NCBI GenBank assembly: GCA_011523635.1
Contig: WTGI01000084.1
Coordinates: 1 to 64,000 of the forward strand
Direction: 5' to 3'
DNA: 64,000 nt
Source of the DNA: Acidimicrobiia bacterium
GTDB lineage: Bacteria; Actinomycetota; Acidimicrobiia; Spongiisociales; Spongiisociaceae
Positions within the stretch are counted from its first letter, which is position 1. The number at the start of each line of letters is the position of its first letter. Both the position numbers and the translations under genes were made by a program. Positions 36,352 to 43,986 of this stretch are shown one piece after another. The notes under the pieces are model-generated. The model was not told the origin of the DNA. It worked only from the letters and a program-made list of their open reading frames with translations, and searched no databases.

Positions 36352-37374
36352 ATGAAGATTGACTACCGGGTCATGGAGGCCCTCGAGATGCTGGAGCGGG
36401 AGCGAGGCATTCCTGTCGACACGATTCTCGCTGCCCTGGCCAACGCTCTCGTGTCGGCCTACAAGCGGACTCCGGGAGCCGCTGAGGAGGCCCGCGTGAC
36501 CATCGAGCCGGACTCCGGCGAGATCATCGTCTACGCCCAGGAGCTCGACGACGACGGAAACGTCATCGAGGAGTGGGAGGACACCTCCACGGACTTCGGT
36601 CGGATCGCCGCCAGCACCGCCAAGCAGGTGATCGCCCAGCAGCTCAGGGAAGCCAAGCGCGAGCAGGTGTTCGACGCCTACGAGGGCCGGGAGGGCGACC
36701 TGGTGACCGGCATGGTGCAGCAGCATGACAACCGTTATACGATTCTCGACCTGGGGAATGCCGAGGCGATGATGCCGGGTTCCGAGCGTATCCCGTACGA
36801 GCGGCTGGAGCGGGGCGCCCGGGCCAAAGCACTGATCATCGAGGTTCGGCGGGAGACCAAGGGTCCGCAGATCGTGGTGTCGCGCTCCCATCCCGACCTG
36901 GTTCGCCGGCTGCTCGAGCTGGCGGTGCCGGAGCTGCTGGACGGAACGGTGAAGATCCGTTCGATAGCCCGGGAAGCGGGCCATCGAACCAAGATCGCCG
37001 TGGTGTCCAATGATCCCAACGTGGATCCGAAGGGCGCTTGCGTAGGGGCCCGTGGCTCCCGGGTACGCAACGTCGTGAACGAGTTGCGGGGCGAGAAGGT
37101 GGACGTGGTGCAATGGCGCGAGGACACGGCCCAATTCATCGCCGAAGCTCTCGGCCCGGCCAAGGTGCGCGACGTGCAGGTTGATGAGGAGGAGAAGTCG
37201 GCGGTGGTGATCGTGAGCGAGCACCAGCTCTCGCTGGCCATCGGTCGGGAAGGTCAAAACGCCCGGTTGGCCACCCGGCTCACGGGCTACCGCATCGACA
37301 TACAGAGCGACTCCAGGTCCCCGCGGCCTTCTCGGGATCGGGGACGCGGTCCGGTCACCGCCGGTGGCCGGTAA
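36352..37374 (+). CDS. nusA: transcription termination/antitermination factor NusA
   Basis: 340 residues: N-terminal RNA polymerase-binding domain (1-110), S1 domain (about 118-185, V-T-G-M-V-Q-Q onward), and two KH domains (about 190-330) with G-A-C-V-G-A-R-G-S-R-V and A-I-G-R-E-G-Q-N-A-R-L. No C-terminal acidic repeats, as in other actinobacteria. The gene for YlxR, usually located between nusA and infB, is absent: only 42 bases separate them. Confidence 0.95.
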   Translation: MKIDYRVMEALEMLERERGIPVDTILAALANALVSAYKRTPGAAEEARVTIEPDSGEIIVYAQELDDDGNVIEEWEDTSTDFGRIAASTAKQVIAQQLREAKREQVFDAYEGREGDLVTGMVQQHDNRYTILDLGNAEAMMPGSERIPYERLERGARAKALIIEVRRETKGPQIVVSRSHPDLVRRLLELAVPELLDGTVKIRSIAREAGHRTKIAVVSNDPNVDPKGACVGARGSRVRNVVNELRGEKVDVVQWREDTAQFIAEALGPAKVRDVQVDEEEKSAVVIVSEHQLSLAIGREGQNARLATRLTGYRIDIQSDSRSPRPSRDRGRGPVTAGGR

Positions 37375-37416
37375 GGGGCGCACCCTCGTGAGGGGACAGC
37401 GGAGGCGTAGGCATCC

Positions 37417-39438
37417 ATGGTGACCAAGCGCATCTACGAGCTTGCCAAGGAGATGGGCCTGGCCTCGCGCGACGTCCTGGCCACGGCACAGGACCTGGGA
37501 CTGCCGGTTACCACCGCCTCCTCCGGGCTGGATCCCGGCGATGCCGAGGCCCTTCGCTCCATGCTCCTGCCCGAGGAGCCGGAGGAGGATGTTGCCGACG
37601 CTGAGCACGCGCCCGACTTGCCGGAGGAGGACTCGCCGCCCGAAGTCGAGGAATCCGAGCCCGACATCGAGGTCATCGTGGTGCCGGCCGGGGTGTCGGT
37701 GCTCGAGATGGCGAGGGCCATGCGCCAGCCCGTGGGAGAGGTCGTCAAGCAGCTGCTGTCGATGGGACTGATGGCGGCCGCCGCCGCACCCGTTCCGCCC
37801 GACGCCATCGAGCCCCTGGGGGAGCACTTCGGGATCATGGTGGAGGTCGAGGAGGGTGCGGAACCGGAGGAGGCCGACGAGCCCCTGGTCAAGCCGAAGA
37901 GGGTGTTCGACGACGATCCCGCCACCCTGGTCGGTCGCCCGCCCGTAGTCACGGTGATGGGGCATGTCGATCATGGCAAGACGACGTTGCTGGACTTCAT
38001 CCGCAACACCAATGTCGTGTCGGGAGAAGCCGGGGGGATCACCCAGCACATCGGCGCGTACCAGGCCACGGTGGACGGCCGTCCGATCACCTTCATCGAC
38101 ACCCCCGGCCATGCCGCCTTCACCGCCATGCGGGCCCGGGGCGCCGAGGTGACCGACATCGTCGTCCTGGTGGTGGCGGCGGACGACGGCGTGATGCCAC
38201 AGACCATCGAAGCGATCAACCACACCATGGCGGCAGACGTGCCGATGATCGTCGCCATCAACAAGATGGATCTTGAGAATGCCGACCCTGTGAGGGTCCG
38301 GGCCATGCTGACCGAGCACGGGATAGTCACGGAAGAACTGGGTGGCGAGGTCGTCTCGGTGGAGGTGTCCGCAACGTCCGGGGACGGTATGGACAACCTT
38401 CTGGAGATGATCGACCTGGTCGCGCAGGTATCGGAGTTCCAAGCCAACCCGAAGGCCCTGGCGTCGGGAGTGGTGATCGAGAGCCACCTCGATCGAGGGC
38501 TGGGTCCGGTAGGTACCGTGATCGTGCAACGGGGAACCTTGAAGAGGGGGAATTCCCTGGTGGCAGGGACGGTGAGCGGCCGGGCCCGCTCCATCATCGA
38601 CCACAAGGGGAGCCGTGTCTCCACAGCGACTCCGTCCACTCCGGTGCTGGTATCGGGATGGACGTCCGTGCCGGCGGCCGGTGACATGTTCGAGGTGGTC
38701 AAGAACGACCGTATAGCCCGTTCCATGGCCTCCGAGCAGGTGGATGCGGTTCGGGCCAGGACGCTCGTCGTGCCCACCGCCCGCGAGCGCCTCGGGCAGT
38801 TGCTGGAGCGTCTGCGGTCCCAGGAGCAGACCGAACTCCTCCTGATCATCAAGGCCGACGCCGATGGTTCGGTGGAGGCGATCCGGGAGGCGGTCGGCCA
38901 GATCGCCCGGGAGGGTGGTCGGGTCAACGTGGTGCATGCCGCGGTGGGCGGCATCAACGAGAACGACATCACACTGGCCGACGCGACCGGCTCGGTGGTG
39001 GTCGGCTTCAACGTCCGTCCCGATCCGAACGCGAGGCGGGCGGCTGCGGCGTCCGGGATCGAAGTGCTGACCTACTCGATCATCTACGAGCTCCTCGACG
39101 ACATGGAGCAGATGCTGGTCGGACGGCTGGCTCCGACCCGAGAGGAGACCCTGGTCGGTGTGGCTCAGGTACGGGCCATCTTCCGCGTGCCCCGCCTGGG
39201 TGCCGTGGCCGGTTGCTACGTGACCGAGGGCAACATCGCGAGAGACGCTAGGGCCCGGGTGGTCCGGGGCGGGAGCGTGGTCTACGACGGTCGGGTGGCG
39301 TCTCTGCGCCGGTTCAAGGAGGATGTGCGCGAGGTGGTGGCCGGATACGAGTGCGGTCTCGGGCTGGAACGCTTTCGGGACGTCAAGGAGGGTGACGTCA
39401 TCGAGACCTACCGCATCGATGAGATCGCAGCCACATGA
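37417..39438 (+). CDS. infB: translation initiation factor IF-2
   Basis: 673 residues. N-terminal helix domain (T-K-R-I-Y-E-L-A-K-E), a short acidic linker (about 55-90), then the IF2-N second domain and the G domain with G1 G-H-V-D-H-G-K-T, G3 D-T-P-G-H and G4 N-K-M-D, followed by domains II, III and the fMet-tRNA-binding domain IV. The protein is markedly shorter than typical actinobacterial IF-2 (900 or more residues) because the long Pro/Gly/Ala-rich N-terminal extension is missing. It positions initiator tRNA on the 30S subunit. Confidence 0.96.
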   Translation: MVTKRIYELAKEMGLASRDVLATAQDLGLPVTTASSGLDPGDAEALRSMLLPEEPEEDVADAEHAPDLPEEDSPPEVEESEPDIEVIVVPAGVSVLEMARAMRQPVGEVVKQLLSMGLMAAAAAPVPPDAIEPLGEHFGIMVEVEEGAEPEEADEPLVKPKRVFDDDPATLVGRPPVVTVMGHVDHGKTTLLDFIRNTNVVSGEAGGITQHIGAYQATVDGRPITFIDTPGHAAFTAMRARGAEVTDIVVLVVAADDGVMPQTIEAINHTMAADVPMIVAINKMDLENADPVRVRAMLTEHGIVTEELGGEVVSVEVSATSGDGMDNLLEMIDLVAQVSEFQANPKALASGVVIESHLDRGLGPVGTVIVQRGTLKRGNSLVAGTVSGRARSIIDHKGSRVSTATPSTPVLVSGWTSVPAAGDMFEVVKNDRIARSMASEQVDAVRARTLVVPTARERLGQLLERLRSQEQTELLLIIKADADGSVEAIREAVGQIAREGGRVNVVHAAVGGINENDITLADATGSVVVGFNVRPDPNARRAAAASGIEVLTYSIIYELLDDMEQMLVGRLAPTREETLVGVAQVRAIFRVPRLGAVAGCYVTEGNIARDARARVVRGGSVVYDGRVASLRRFKEDVREVVAGYECGLGLERFRDVKEGDVIETYRIDEIAAT

Positions 39439-39459
39439 TCGCGCTGACGTGAGTTCCCC

Positions 39460-39762
39460 ATGGCGAGCATGCACGCAGCAGCGCTCCGGGTTGATCTGCG
39501 TTTGCGGGATGTTCATTCGCTGAAGGCCAAGCGGCAGCGCATCGCCCGGCTGTCCGCCAAACTGCGCCGGGCGTTCCCCGTGGCGTTTGCCGAGGTCGAT
39601 CACCATGACCAGTGGCAGCGGACCGCGGTGGGGGTGGGCATCGTCTCGCCGCATGCGACGCAGTTGGAGATGGCGGTCCATTCGGTGTGTCGTTTCTTCG
39701 ATCGGTGGGAGGAGGCCGAAGTGCTGTCGGTCGGGGTTTCCTACCTCGAGGACCCGCCATGA
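39460..39762 (+). CDS. DUF503 (YlxP-like) family protein
   Basis: 100 residues; recognised by the small ferredoxin-like fold of the DUF503 family with V-H-S-L-K-A-K-R-Q-x-I and V-A-F-A-E-V-D-H-H-D-Q-W-Q-R. The family sits between infB and rbfA in many Gram-positive bacteria and is presumed to take part in translation or ribosome assembly, without a defined activity. Confidence 0.85.
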   Translation: MASMHAAALRVDLRLRDVHSLKAKRQRIARLSAKLRRAFPVAFAEVDHHDQWQRTAVGVGIVSPHATQLEMAVHSVCRFFDRWEEAEVLSVGVSYLEDPP

Positions 39763-39775
39763 CGGAGAAGGCGGT

Positions 39776-40126
39776 ATGGGCCTGAGGCTCCGGCGGGTCA
39801 ACGAGATCCTCAGAGAGGTCATCGCCGAGGAGTGCCAGAACCTCAAGGATCCTCGCATCGGGTTCCTGACGGTGACCGGCGTGTCCGCGTCCCCCGATCT
39901 CCGCAAGGCCGAGGTCTATTACACGGTTCTCGGTGACGAGGATGCCGAGGCCCGGACCGCCGAGGCGCTGGCGGCGGCGGCCTCCCGGATCCGCGCCGCG
40001 GTGGGTCCGCAGGTACGGATGAAATACCTCCCGGAGTTGAGGTTCGTTCCCGATCCGGCTGTGGTTCACGCCCGGCGGATCGAGGAGATACTGAGGAACA
40101 TGGACGAGCGAGGCGGGAGCCGGTGA
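39776..40126 (+). CDS. rbfA: ribosome-binding factor A
   Basis: 116 residues from ATG 39776. KH-like fold with R-V-N-E-I-L-R-E-V-I-A-E-E, L-K-D-P-R-I-G-F-L-T-V-T, S-x-D-L-R-K-A-E-V-Y and P-E-L-R-F-V-P-D. It binds the immature 30S subunit near helix 1 of 16S rRNA. The stop overlaps the start of the DHH phosphatase gene. Confidence 0.93.
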   Translation: MGLRLRRVNEILREVIAEECQNLKDPRIGFLTVTGVSASPDLRKAEVYYTVLGDEDAEARTAEALAAAASRIRAAVGPQVRMKYLPELRFVPDPAVVHARRIEEILRNMDERGGSR

Positions 40127-41094
40127 TGCCGGGGGAACGCCGCGGCCTCATGGATGCGGCCCGCGCCGTCCGGCAGGCCGCCACGCTGGTCGCCACGGGC
40201 CATGTCAAACCGGACGGTGATGCCTTGGGGTCTGCCCTGGGTCTGGCGCTGGCGGCCCGGGCTGCGGGCCGCTCGGCGCGAGTCTGCTTCGGCGAGCGCT
40301 TCGTCCCGGGACGGCACTACGGCTTCCTGGATACCCGTCCGGTGGTGGGTCCCGAGGAGGCCGGCGCTCCCGACGTGCTGGTGGCCTTCGACTGCAATGA
40401 CCCGGACCGGCTCGGCGCGGAGTTGGCCCCTGTGGTCGAGGCGGCCGGTACGGTGGTGATGATCGACCATCACGTGGCGGGTCCAGGATTCGGGGACATC
40501 AGGGTGTCCGACCCGGATGCTCCGGCGGCCGCGCTGCTCTGCTACCGCCTGATCAGGCTGATCGGATGGGATGTGCCGGCCGAGGCGGCCACGGCCCTGT
40601 TGCTGGGCCTGGTTACCGACACGGGTCGCTTCCAGTACGGCAACACCAATCCCGAGGTCCTCCGGGCGGCGGCGGAGCTGGTGGAAGCAGGAGCGCGCCC
40701 GGAGGTGATCGGGCAGTCCGTCTACGAGTCGGTGGCGTTCGGGTACCTCGGCGTGGCCGGAACGGTGCTGTCCCGCGCCACGCTCGAGCCGGCTCACGCC
40801 CTCGTCTGGTCCTACGTCACCCAGGACGATCTCGGGCGCCACGGCATCGGGATGGAGGACGCCGACGCCCTGATCGACGACATTCGGGTGGCCCGGGAGG
40901 CCGAGGTGGCGCTGTTGCTCAAGGAGCAGCCCGGCGGGGAGTGGAAGCTGAGCCTGAGATCCCGCCGGCACGTGGATGTCGCCGCCATAGCCGAGACGAT
41001 GGGTGGTGGCGGCCACCACCGGGCCGCCGGATGCTCGTTCTCGGGCACGCGGGACGAAGCGGTCGAAGTCGTCAGGAAACGGCTGGCCGGGTGA
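40123..41094 (+). CDS. nrnA: DHH/DHHA1 phosphoesterase, oligoribonuclease/pAp-phosphatase NrnA type
   Basis: 323 residues from GTG 40123 overlapping the rbfA stop. DHH domain motifs: K-P-D-G-D-A-L-G-S, V-A-F-D-C-N-D, and the D-H-H triad in V-M-I-D-H-H; DHHA1 domain with the substrate motif G-G-G-G-H-H-R-A-A-G. It degrades nanoRNA and cyclic-dinucleotide-derived pGpG/pApA or pAp. Position between rbfA and truB is conserved in Gram-positives. Stop overlaps the truB start as GTGA. Confidence 0.92.
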   Translation: MMPGERRGLMDAARAVRQAATLVATGHVKPDGDALGSALGLALAARAAGRSARVCFGERFVPGRHYGFLDTRPVVGPEEAGAPDVLVAFDCNDPDRLGAELAPVVEAAGTVVMIDHHVAGPGFGDIRVSDPDAPAAALLCYRLIRLIGWDVPAEAATALLLGLVTDTGRFQYGNTNPEVLRAAAELVEAGARPEVIGQSVYESVAFGYLGVAGTVLSRATLEPAHALVWSYVTQDDLGRHGIGMEDADALIDDIRVAREAEVALLLKEQPGGEWKLSLRSRRHVDVAAIAETMGGGGHHRAAGCSFSGTRDEAVEVVRKRLAG

Positions 41095-41972
41095 GTGCCG
41101 GTTCCGGGTTCGTCCTGGTCGACAAGGCCGGCGGGTGGACGTCCCATGATGTGGTGGCCAAGTGTCGCCGGATCCTCGGTATGCGCCGGATCGGGCACGC
41201 AGGCACCCTCGATCCCATGGCGACCGGCCTGCTCGTCCTCGGCATCGGGAGGGCCACCCGGCTGCTCCGCTTCGTCACCGACCTGCCCAAGGAGTACGAG
41301 GCCACGGCCCGCTTCGGCGTGGCCACCGACAGCCTGGACGCCGACGGCAAGGAGACGGCGCGGGTGCCGATGAGCGTCGACCGTGAGGATGTGGTCGGCG
41401 CCCTGGACCGCTTCAGGGGAGAGATCCTCCAGACACCGCCGATGGTGTCGGCGGTGAAGGTGGGCGGCAGGAGGCTGCATGAGCTGGCCAGGCGCGGCGA
41501 GGAGGTGGAACGGCCTCCCCGGAAGGTGAGGGTGCACCGCCTGGATGTGGAGGGTTTCTCGGCCGGGCCGTTCCCGGAGGTCCGCCTCCGGGTGGTCGGA
41601 GGGAGCGGCCTCTACGTCCGGGTACTGGCCGACGACCTGGCCGGGGCCCTCGGCGGGCGGGCCCACCTGACCGCCCTTCGCAGGGTGGCGAGCGGCAGCC
41701 TCCGGGTGGAAGAGGCGTGGACGATCGACCGGTTGGTGCGCCTCGGCGCCGAGGGCCGCCTGGCAGAAGCGGTGCTGGAACCGGCCGCCGCCCTGTCGCA
41801 TCTGCCGTCCGTGAGTGTGGACCACGACAAGGCTGTACGGGTGCGTAGCGGGCAACGACTGCCCTCCCCTCCTGACCTGGACGGGCTGGTTCGGGTGATC
41901 GCGGAGGGGCGTCTGCTGGCCATCTACCGCGCCCGTGACGATCGGCTGGTTCCGGAGGTTGTGCTGGCGTGA
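41091..41972 (+). CDS. truB: tRNA pseudouridine-55 synthase
   Basis: 293 residues from GTG 41091. Catalytic Asp in G-H-A-G-T-L-D-P-M-A-T-G-L-L, K-E-Y-E-A-T strand, P-P-M-V-S-A-V-K segment and G-L-Y-V-R-V-L-A-D-D motif; a PUA-like C-terminal region follows. It makes the universal pseudouridine 55 in the T-loop of tRNAs. Confidence 0.94.
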   Translation: MSAGSGFVLVDKAGGWTSHDVVAKCRRILGMRRIGHAGTLDPMATGLLVLGIGRATRLLRFVTDLPKEYEATARFGVATDSLDADGKETARVPMSVDREDVVGALDRFRGEILQTPPMVSAVKVGGRRLHELARRGEEVERPPRKVRVHRLDVEGFSAGPFPEVRLRVVGGSGLYVRVLADDLAGALGGRAHLTALRRVASGSLRVEEAWTIDRLVRLGAEGRLAEAVLEPAAALSHLPSVSVDHDKAVRVRSGQRLPSPPDLDGLVRVIAEGRLLAIYRARDDRLVPEVVLA

Positions 41973-41982
41973 ATCGGGTCCG

Positions 41983-42900
41983 ATGAAGATCTGGAGGGGC
42001 GATCCACTCGCCTGGGGACCGGGCCCGGATGGCGGGACGGCACTGACCATAGGCGTATTCGACGGCGTCCACCGGGGTCACCGGACGCTGCTGGACGACC
42101 TGGCGGAGCAGGCCGTCCGAGCGGGGGGCCTCGAGACGGTCGTGGTTACGTTCGATGTCCATCCCCGCCGGTTCTTCGATCCGATCCACGGGCCGGCCTT
42201 GCTGGTGACGCTGTCCCGCCGGCTCGAGTTGCTGGAGTCGGCGGGTGCGGACCACGTGGGGGTGCTCCCTTTCGCGGACGTGCGCCACCTCGGTCCCGAG
42301 GACTTCATCCGCCGGGTGGTGTCGGGCGGGTTCAACGCCCGAGCCGTGGTGGTGGGCGAGGGTTTCCGGTACGGGGCCGGTAGAGCCGGAGACGTGGACG
42401 ACCTGGTGGCATCGGGCCATTCCCACGGCTTCCGGGTCGAGGCCATCCGGCTGCAGGACGGTAAGGAAGGGCCGATCTCGTCGTCCACGATCCGTCGCCA
42501 CATAGCGGTGGGTGAGGTAGCGGCTGCGGCCGAGTTGCTCGGCCGGCCTCATGAAGTGCCCGGCCGGCTCGTCACACCTGAGGAGAGAGGGGATGCCTCG
42601 ACCCTGGCCGTGGATGTGGACTGGTCGATGGCGGTGCCCGGATCCGGGGTATACGCAGTGACCCTAGGCGCGGACGACCCCGACAGCCCCGGCGCCTGCG
42701 CCATCGGTGGTGCCGACCGACCGCTCCGGGTCCGCCTGCCGGATCGGTCGACCGGTCCGGCTCCGGGCGACCGCCTGGTCCTGACCTTCCTCGACCGCCT
42801 CCGCCCTTCTCCGCCGGGAGGCAGTGCTCCACCCCGGATCACCCCCGCGGATCTCGCACGAGTACTTCGCCTGAAGGGTGGTTCCTCCCGTCGAGTCTGA
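41983..42900 (+). CDS. ribF: RibF-like FAD synthetase with a degenerate riboflavin kinase domain
   Basis: 305 residues from ATG 41983. The N-terminal adenylyltransferase half is well conserved: GVFDGVHRGH, T-F-D-V-H-P, and I-S-S-S-T-I-R. The C-terminal half aligns as a riboflavin kinase domain (L-L-G-R-P-H-x-V-P-G to P-G-S-G-V-Y-A-V) but the G-x-P-T-A-N ATP/Mg motif is replaced by a D-A-S-T-L-A-V stretch and the catalytic Glu strand by L-R-V-R-L-P. The protein may therefore make FAD from FMN without phosphorylating riboflavin. Gene position after truB is standard. Confidence 0.85.
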   Translation: MKIWRGDPLAWGPGPDGGTALTIGVFDGVHRGHRTLLDDLAEQAVRAGGLETVVVTFDVHPRRFFDPIHGPALLVTLSRRLELLESAGADHVGVLPFADVRHLGPEDFIRRVVSGGFNARAVVVGEGFRYGAGRAGDVDDLVASGHSHGFRVEAIRLQDGKEGPISSSTIRRHIAVGEVAAAAELLGRPHEVPGRLVTPEERGDASTLAVDVDWSMAVPGSGVYAVTLGADDPDSPGACAIGGADRPLRVRLPDRSTGPAPGDRLVLTFLDRLRPSPPGGSAPPRITPADLARVLRLKGGSSRRV

Positions 42901-43023
42901 GCCCGCCTCCGGAGAGTGAGAAACATAGGGGTTGAACTCCGGTGGATATGGGTCCACTATGGCCATCACGGGGCGCACGGGGGACGGCACACACCTGCAA
43001 GCGACATGATTGGATGATTTCAA

Positions 43024-43224
43024 GTGGACGATCGAGACCGCAACGGGCAGCTCTTTCGGGCCTATCTGGCCGTGTTCGAGCTCACCTACCTGCGCATCCT
43101 GCTGGCGTTCCTGCAATTCCAGCGCTGGGCCATGATCACCTTCTACCGCCTGGTGCTCGGGATCGACAAGCGCCCTCCGCCCCGGCCGACGCAGGCGGAG
43201 CTCCGCGAGAGGTACGGGCGGTGA
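43024..43224 (+). CDS. small hydrophobic protein (66 aa)
   Basis: 66 residues from GTG 43024, third codon positions strongly G/C like the neighbours, and a hydrophobic/aromatic stretch (about residues 14-45: F-E-L-T-Y-L-R-I-L-L-A-F-L and W-A-M-I-T-F-Y) that could be a membrane-associated amphipathic helix. No family recognised. No good ribosome site is visible before the GTG. It occupies the gap between ribF and rpsO. Confidence 0.5.
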   Translation: MDDRDRNGQLFRAYLAVFELTYLRILLAFLQFQRWAMITFYRLVLGIDKRPPPRPTQAELRERYGR

Positions 43225-43430
43225 AGCGAGGGGGGCACGCAAAATAGTCCGGTTGGTCTGATAGCCGGCAGCACCCGAGTCGACGGATCGCTGGTCAACC
43301 ACCCCGTCGCTTTCAGCACCTTCCTTGGCAGCTCGCGGCCGGCGCGCACCCGGTCGCCATGGAGGTGCTACACTCCGGCCGGTCCCCACTTCTACATGCC
43401 GGTCCGGTATGTGCTGATCGAGTGAGAGAG

Positions 43431-43688
43431 ATGAAACCGACCCAGGAAATTGTTGCCGAGTTCGGCGCACACGACAGCGACACCGGATCTCCCGAGGTCC
43501 AGGTCGCGCTGCTCTCACAGCGAATCCGTCACCTGACCGATCACCTGCGTGAGCACAAGCATGACCATCACAGCCGCCGAGGTTTGCTGATGATGGTGGG
43601 CAAGCGCAAGCGGCTACTGGACTACCTGCGGACGAACGATGCCGAGCGGTATCGTCGGGTGATCGCCAAGCTCGGATTGCGTCGATAG
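43431..43688 (+). CDS. rpsO: 30S ribosomal protein S15
   Basis: 85 residues from ATG 43431; GTG 43422 would add three residues and give the more usual 88. Conserved [13 protein letters not shown][16 protein letters not shown] and L-L-x-Y-L-R motifs. It binds 16S rRNA helix 22 and 23a. Located before pnp as in most bacteria. Confidence 0.94.
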   Translation: MKPTQEIVAEFGAHDSDTGSPEVQVALLSQRIRHLTDHLREHKHDHHSRRGLLMMVGKRKRLLDYLRTNDAERYRRVIAKLGLRR

Positions 43689-43986
43689 CATCCACGGAGA
43701 TGGTCGCCCACAGCCAACCGGGTCCGGTAGTCAAGAAAGAGGTGGGATGATCGAAGCGCCCCGTATGGCGCTGATCGATGATGACGGCTGATCAGGAAAG
43801 TCCTGCCGGCCAACCAACCACACAAGCAGGCTGGTAACGCTCCGGAGAACGGCGTTGATCAGTTGTCAGTCGCCATCCCTTCATGACGCGGCGCAGCTAC
43901 GAAGCGTCCGGAGGTATGACCACTGGTAATTGACTTCGCCGCTCTCCGAGCGACAGGTGCCTGGGCATAGAAACCAAGGAGAGCAT
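43689..43986 (+). other. rpsO-pnp intergenic leader with hairpins
   Basis: 298 bases with no supported gene. Short hairpins are seen: GCGCC/GGCGC and CAGGA/TCCTG (about 43757-43808). In other bacteria the rpsO-pnp spacer carries a structured leader processed by RNase III and used by PNPase to repress itself; whether this leader does so is inference. AAGGAG at 43976-43981 is the pnp ribosome site. Confidence 0.4.

Noticed and set aside
36163-39906. Very long minus-strand open frame (1247 codons) opposite nusA and infB
   Set aside because: Shadow of GC-rich codon use in the plus-strand genes; the translation has no domain features and spans well-supported genes.
42942-43247. 101-codon plus-strand frame between ribF and rpsO
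   Set aside because: The 66-codon frame at 43024 has the better codon pattern and a coherent hydrophobic segment; the longer frame looks like its shadow.
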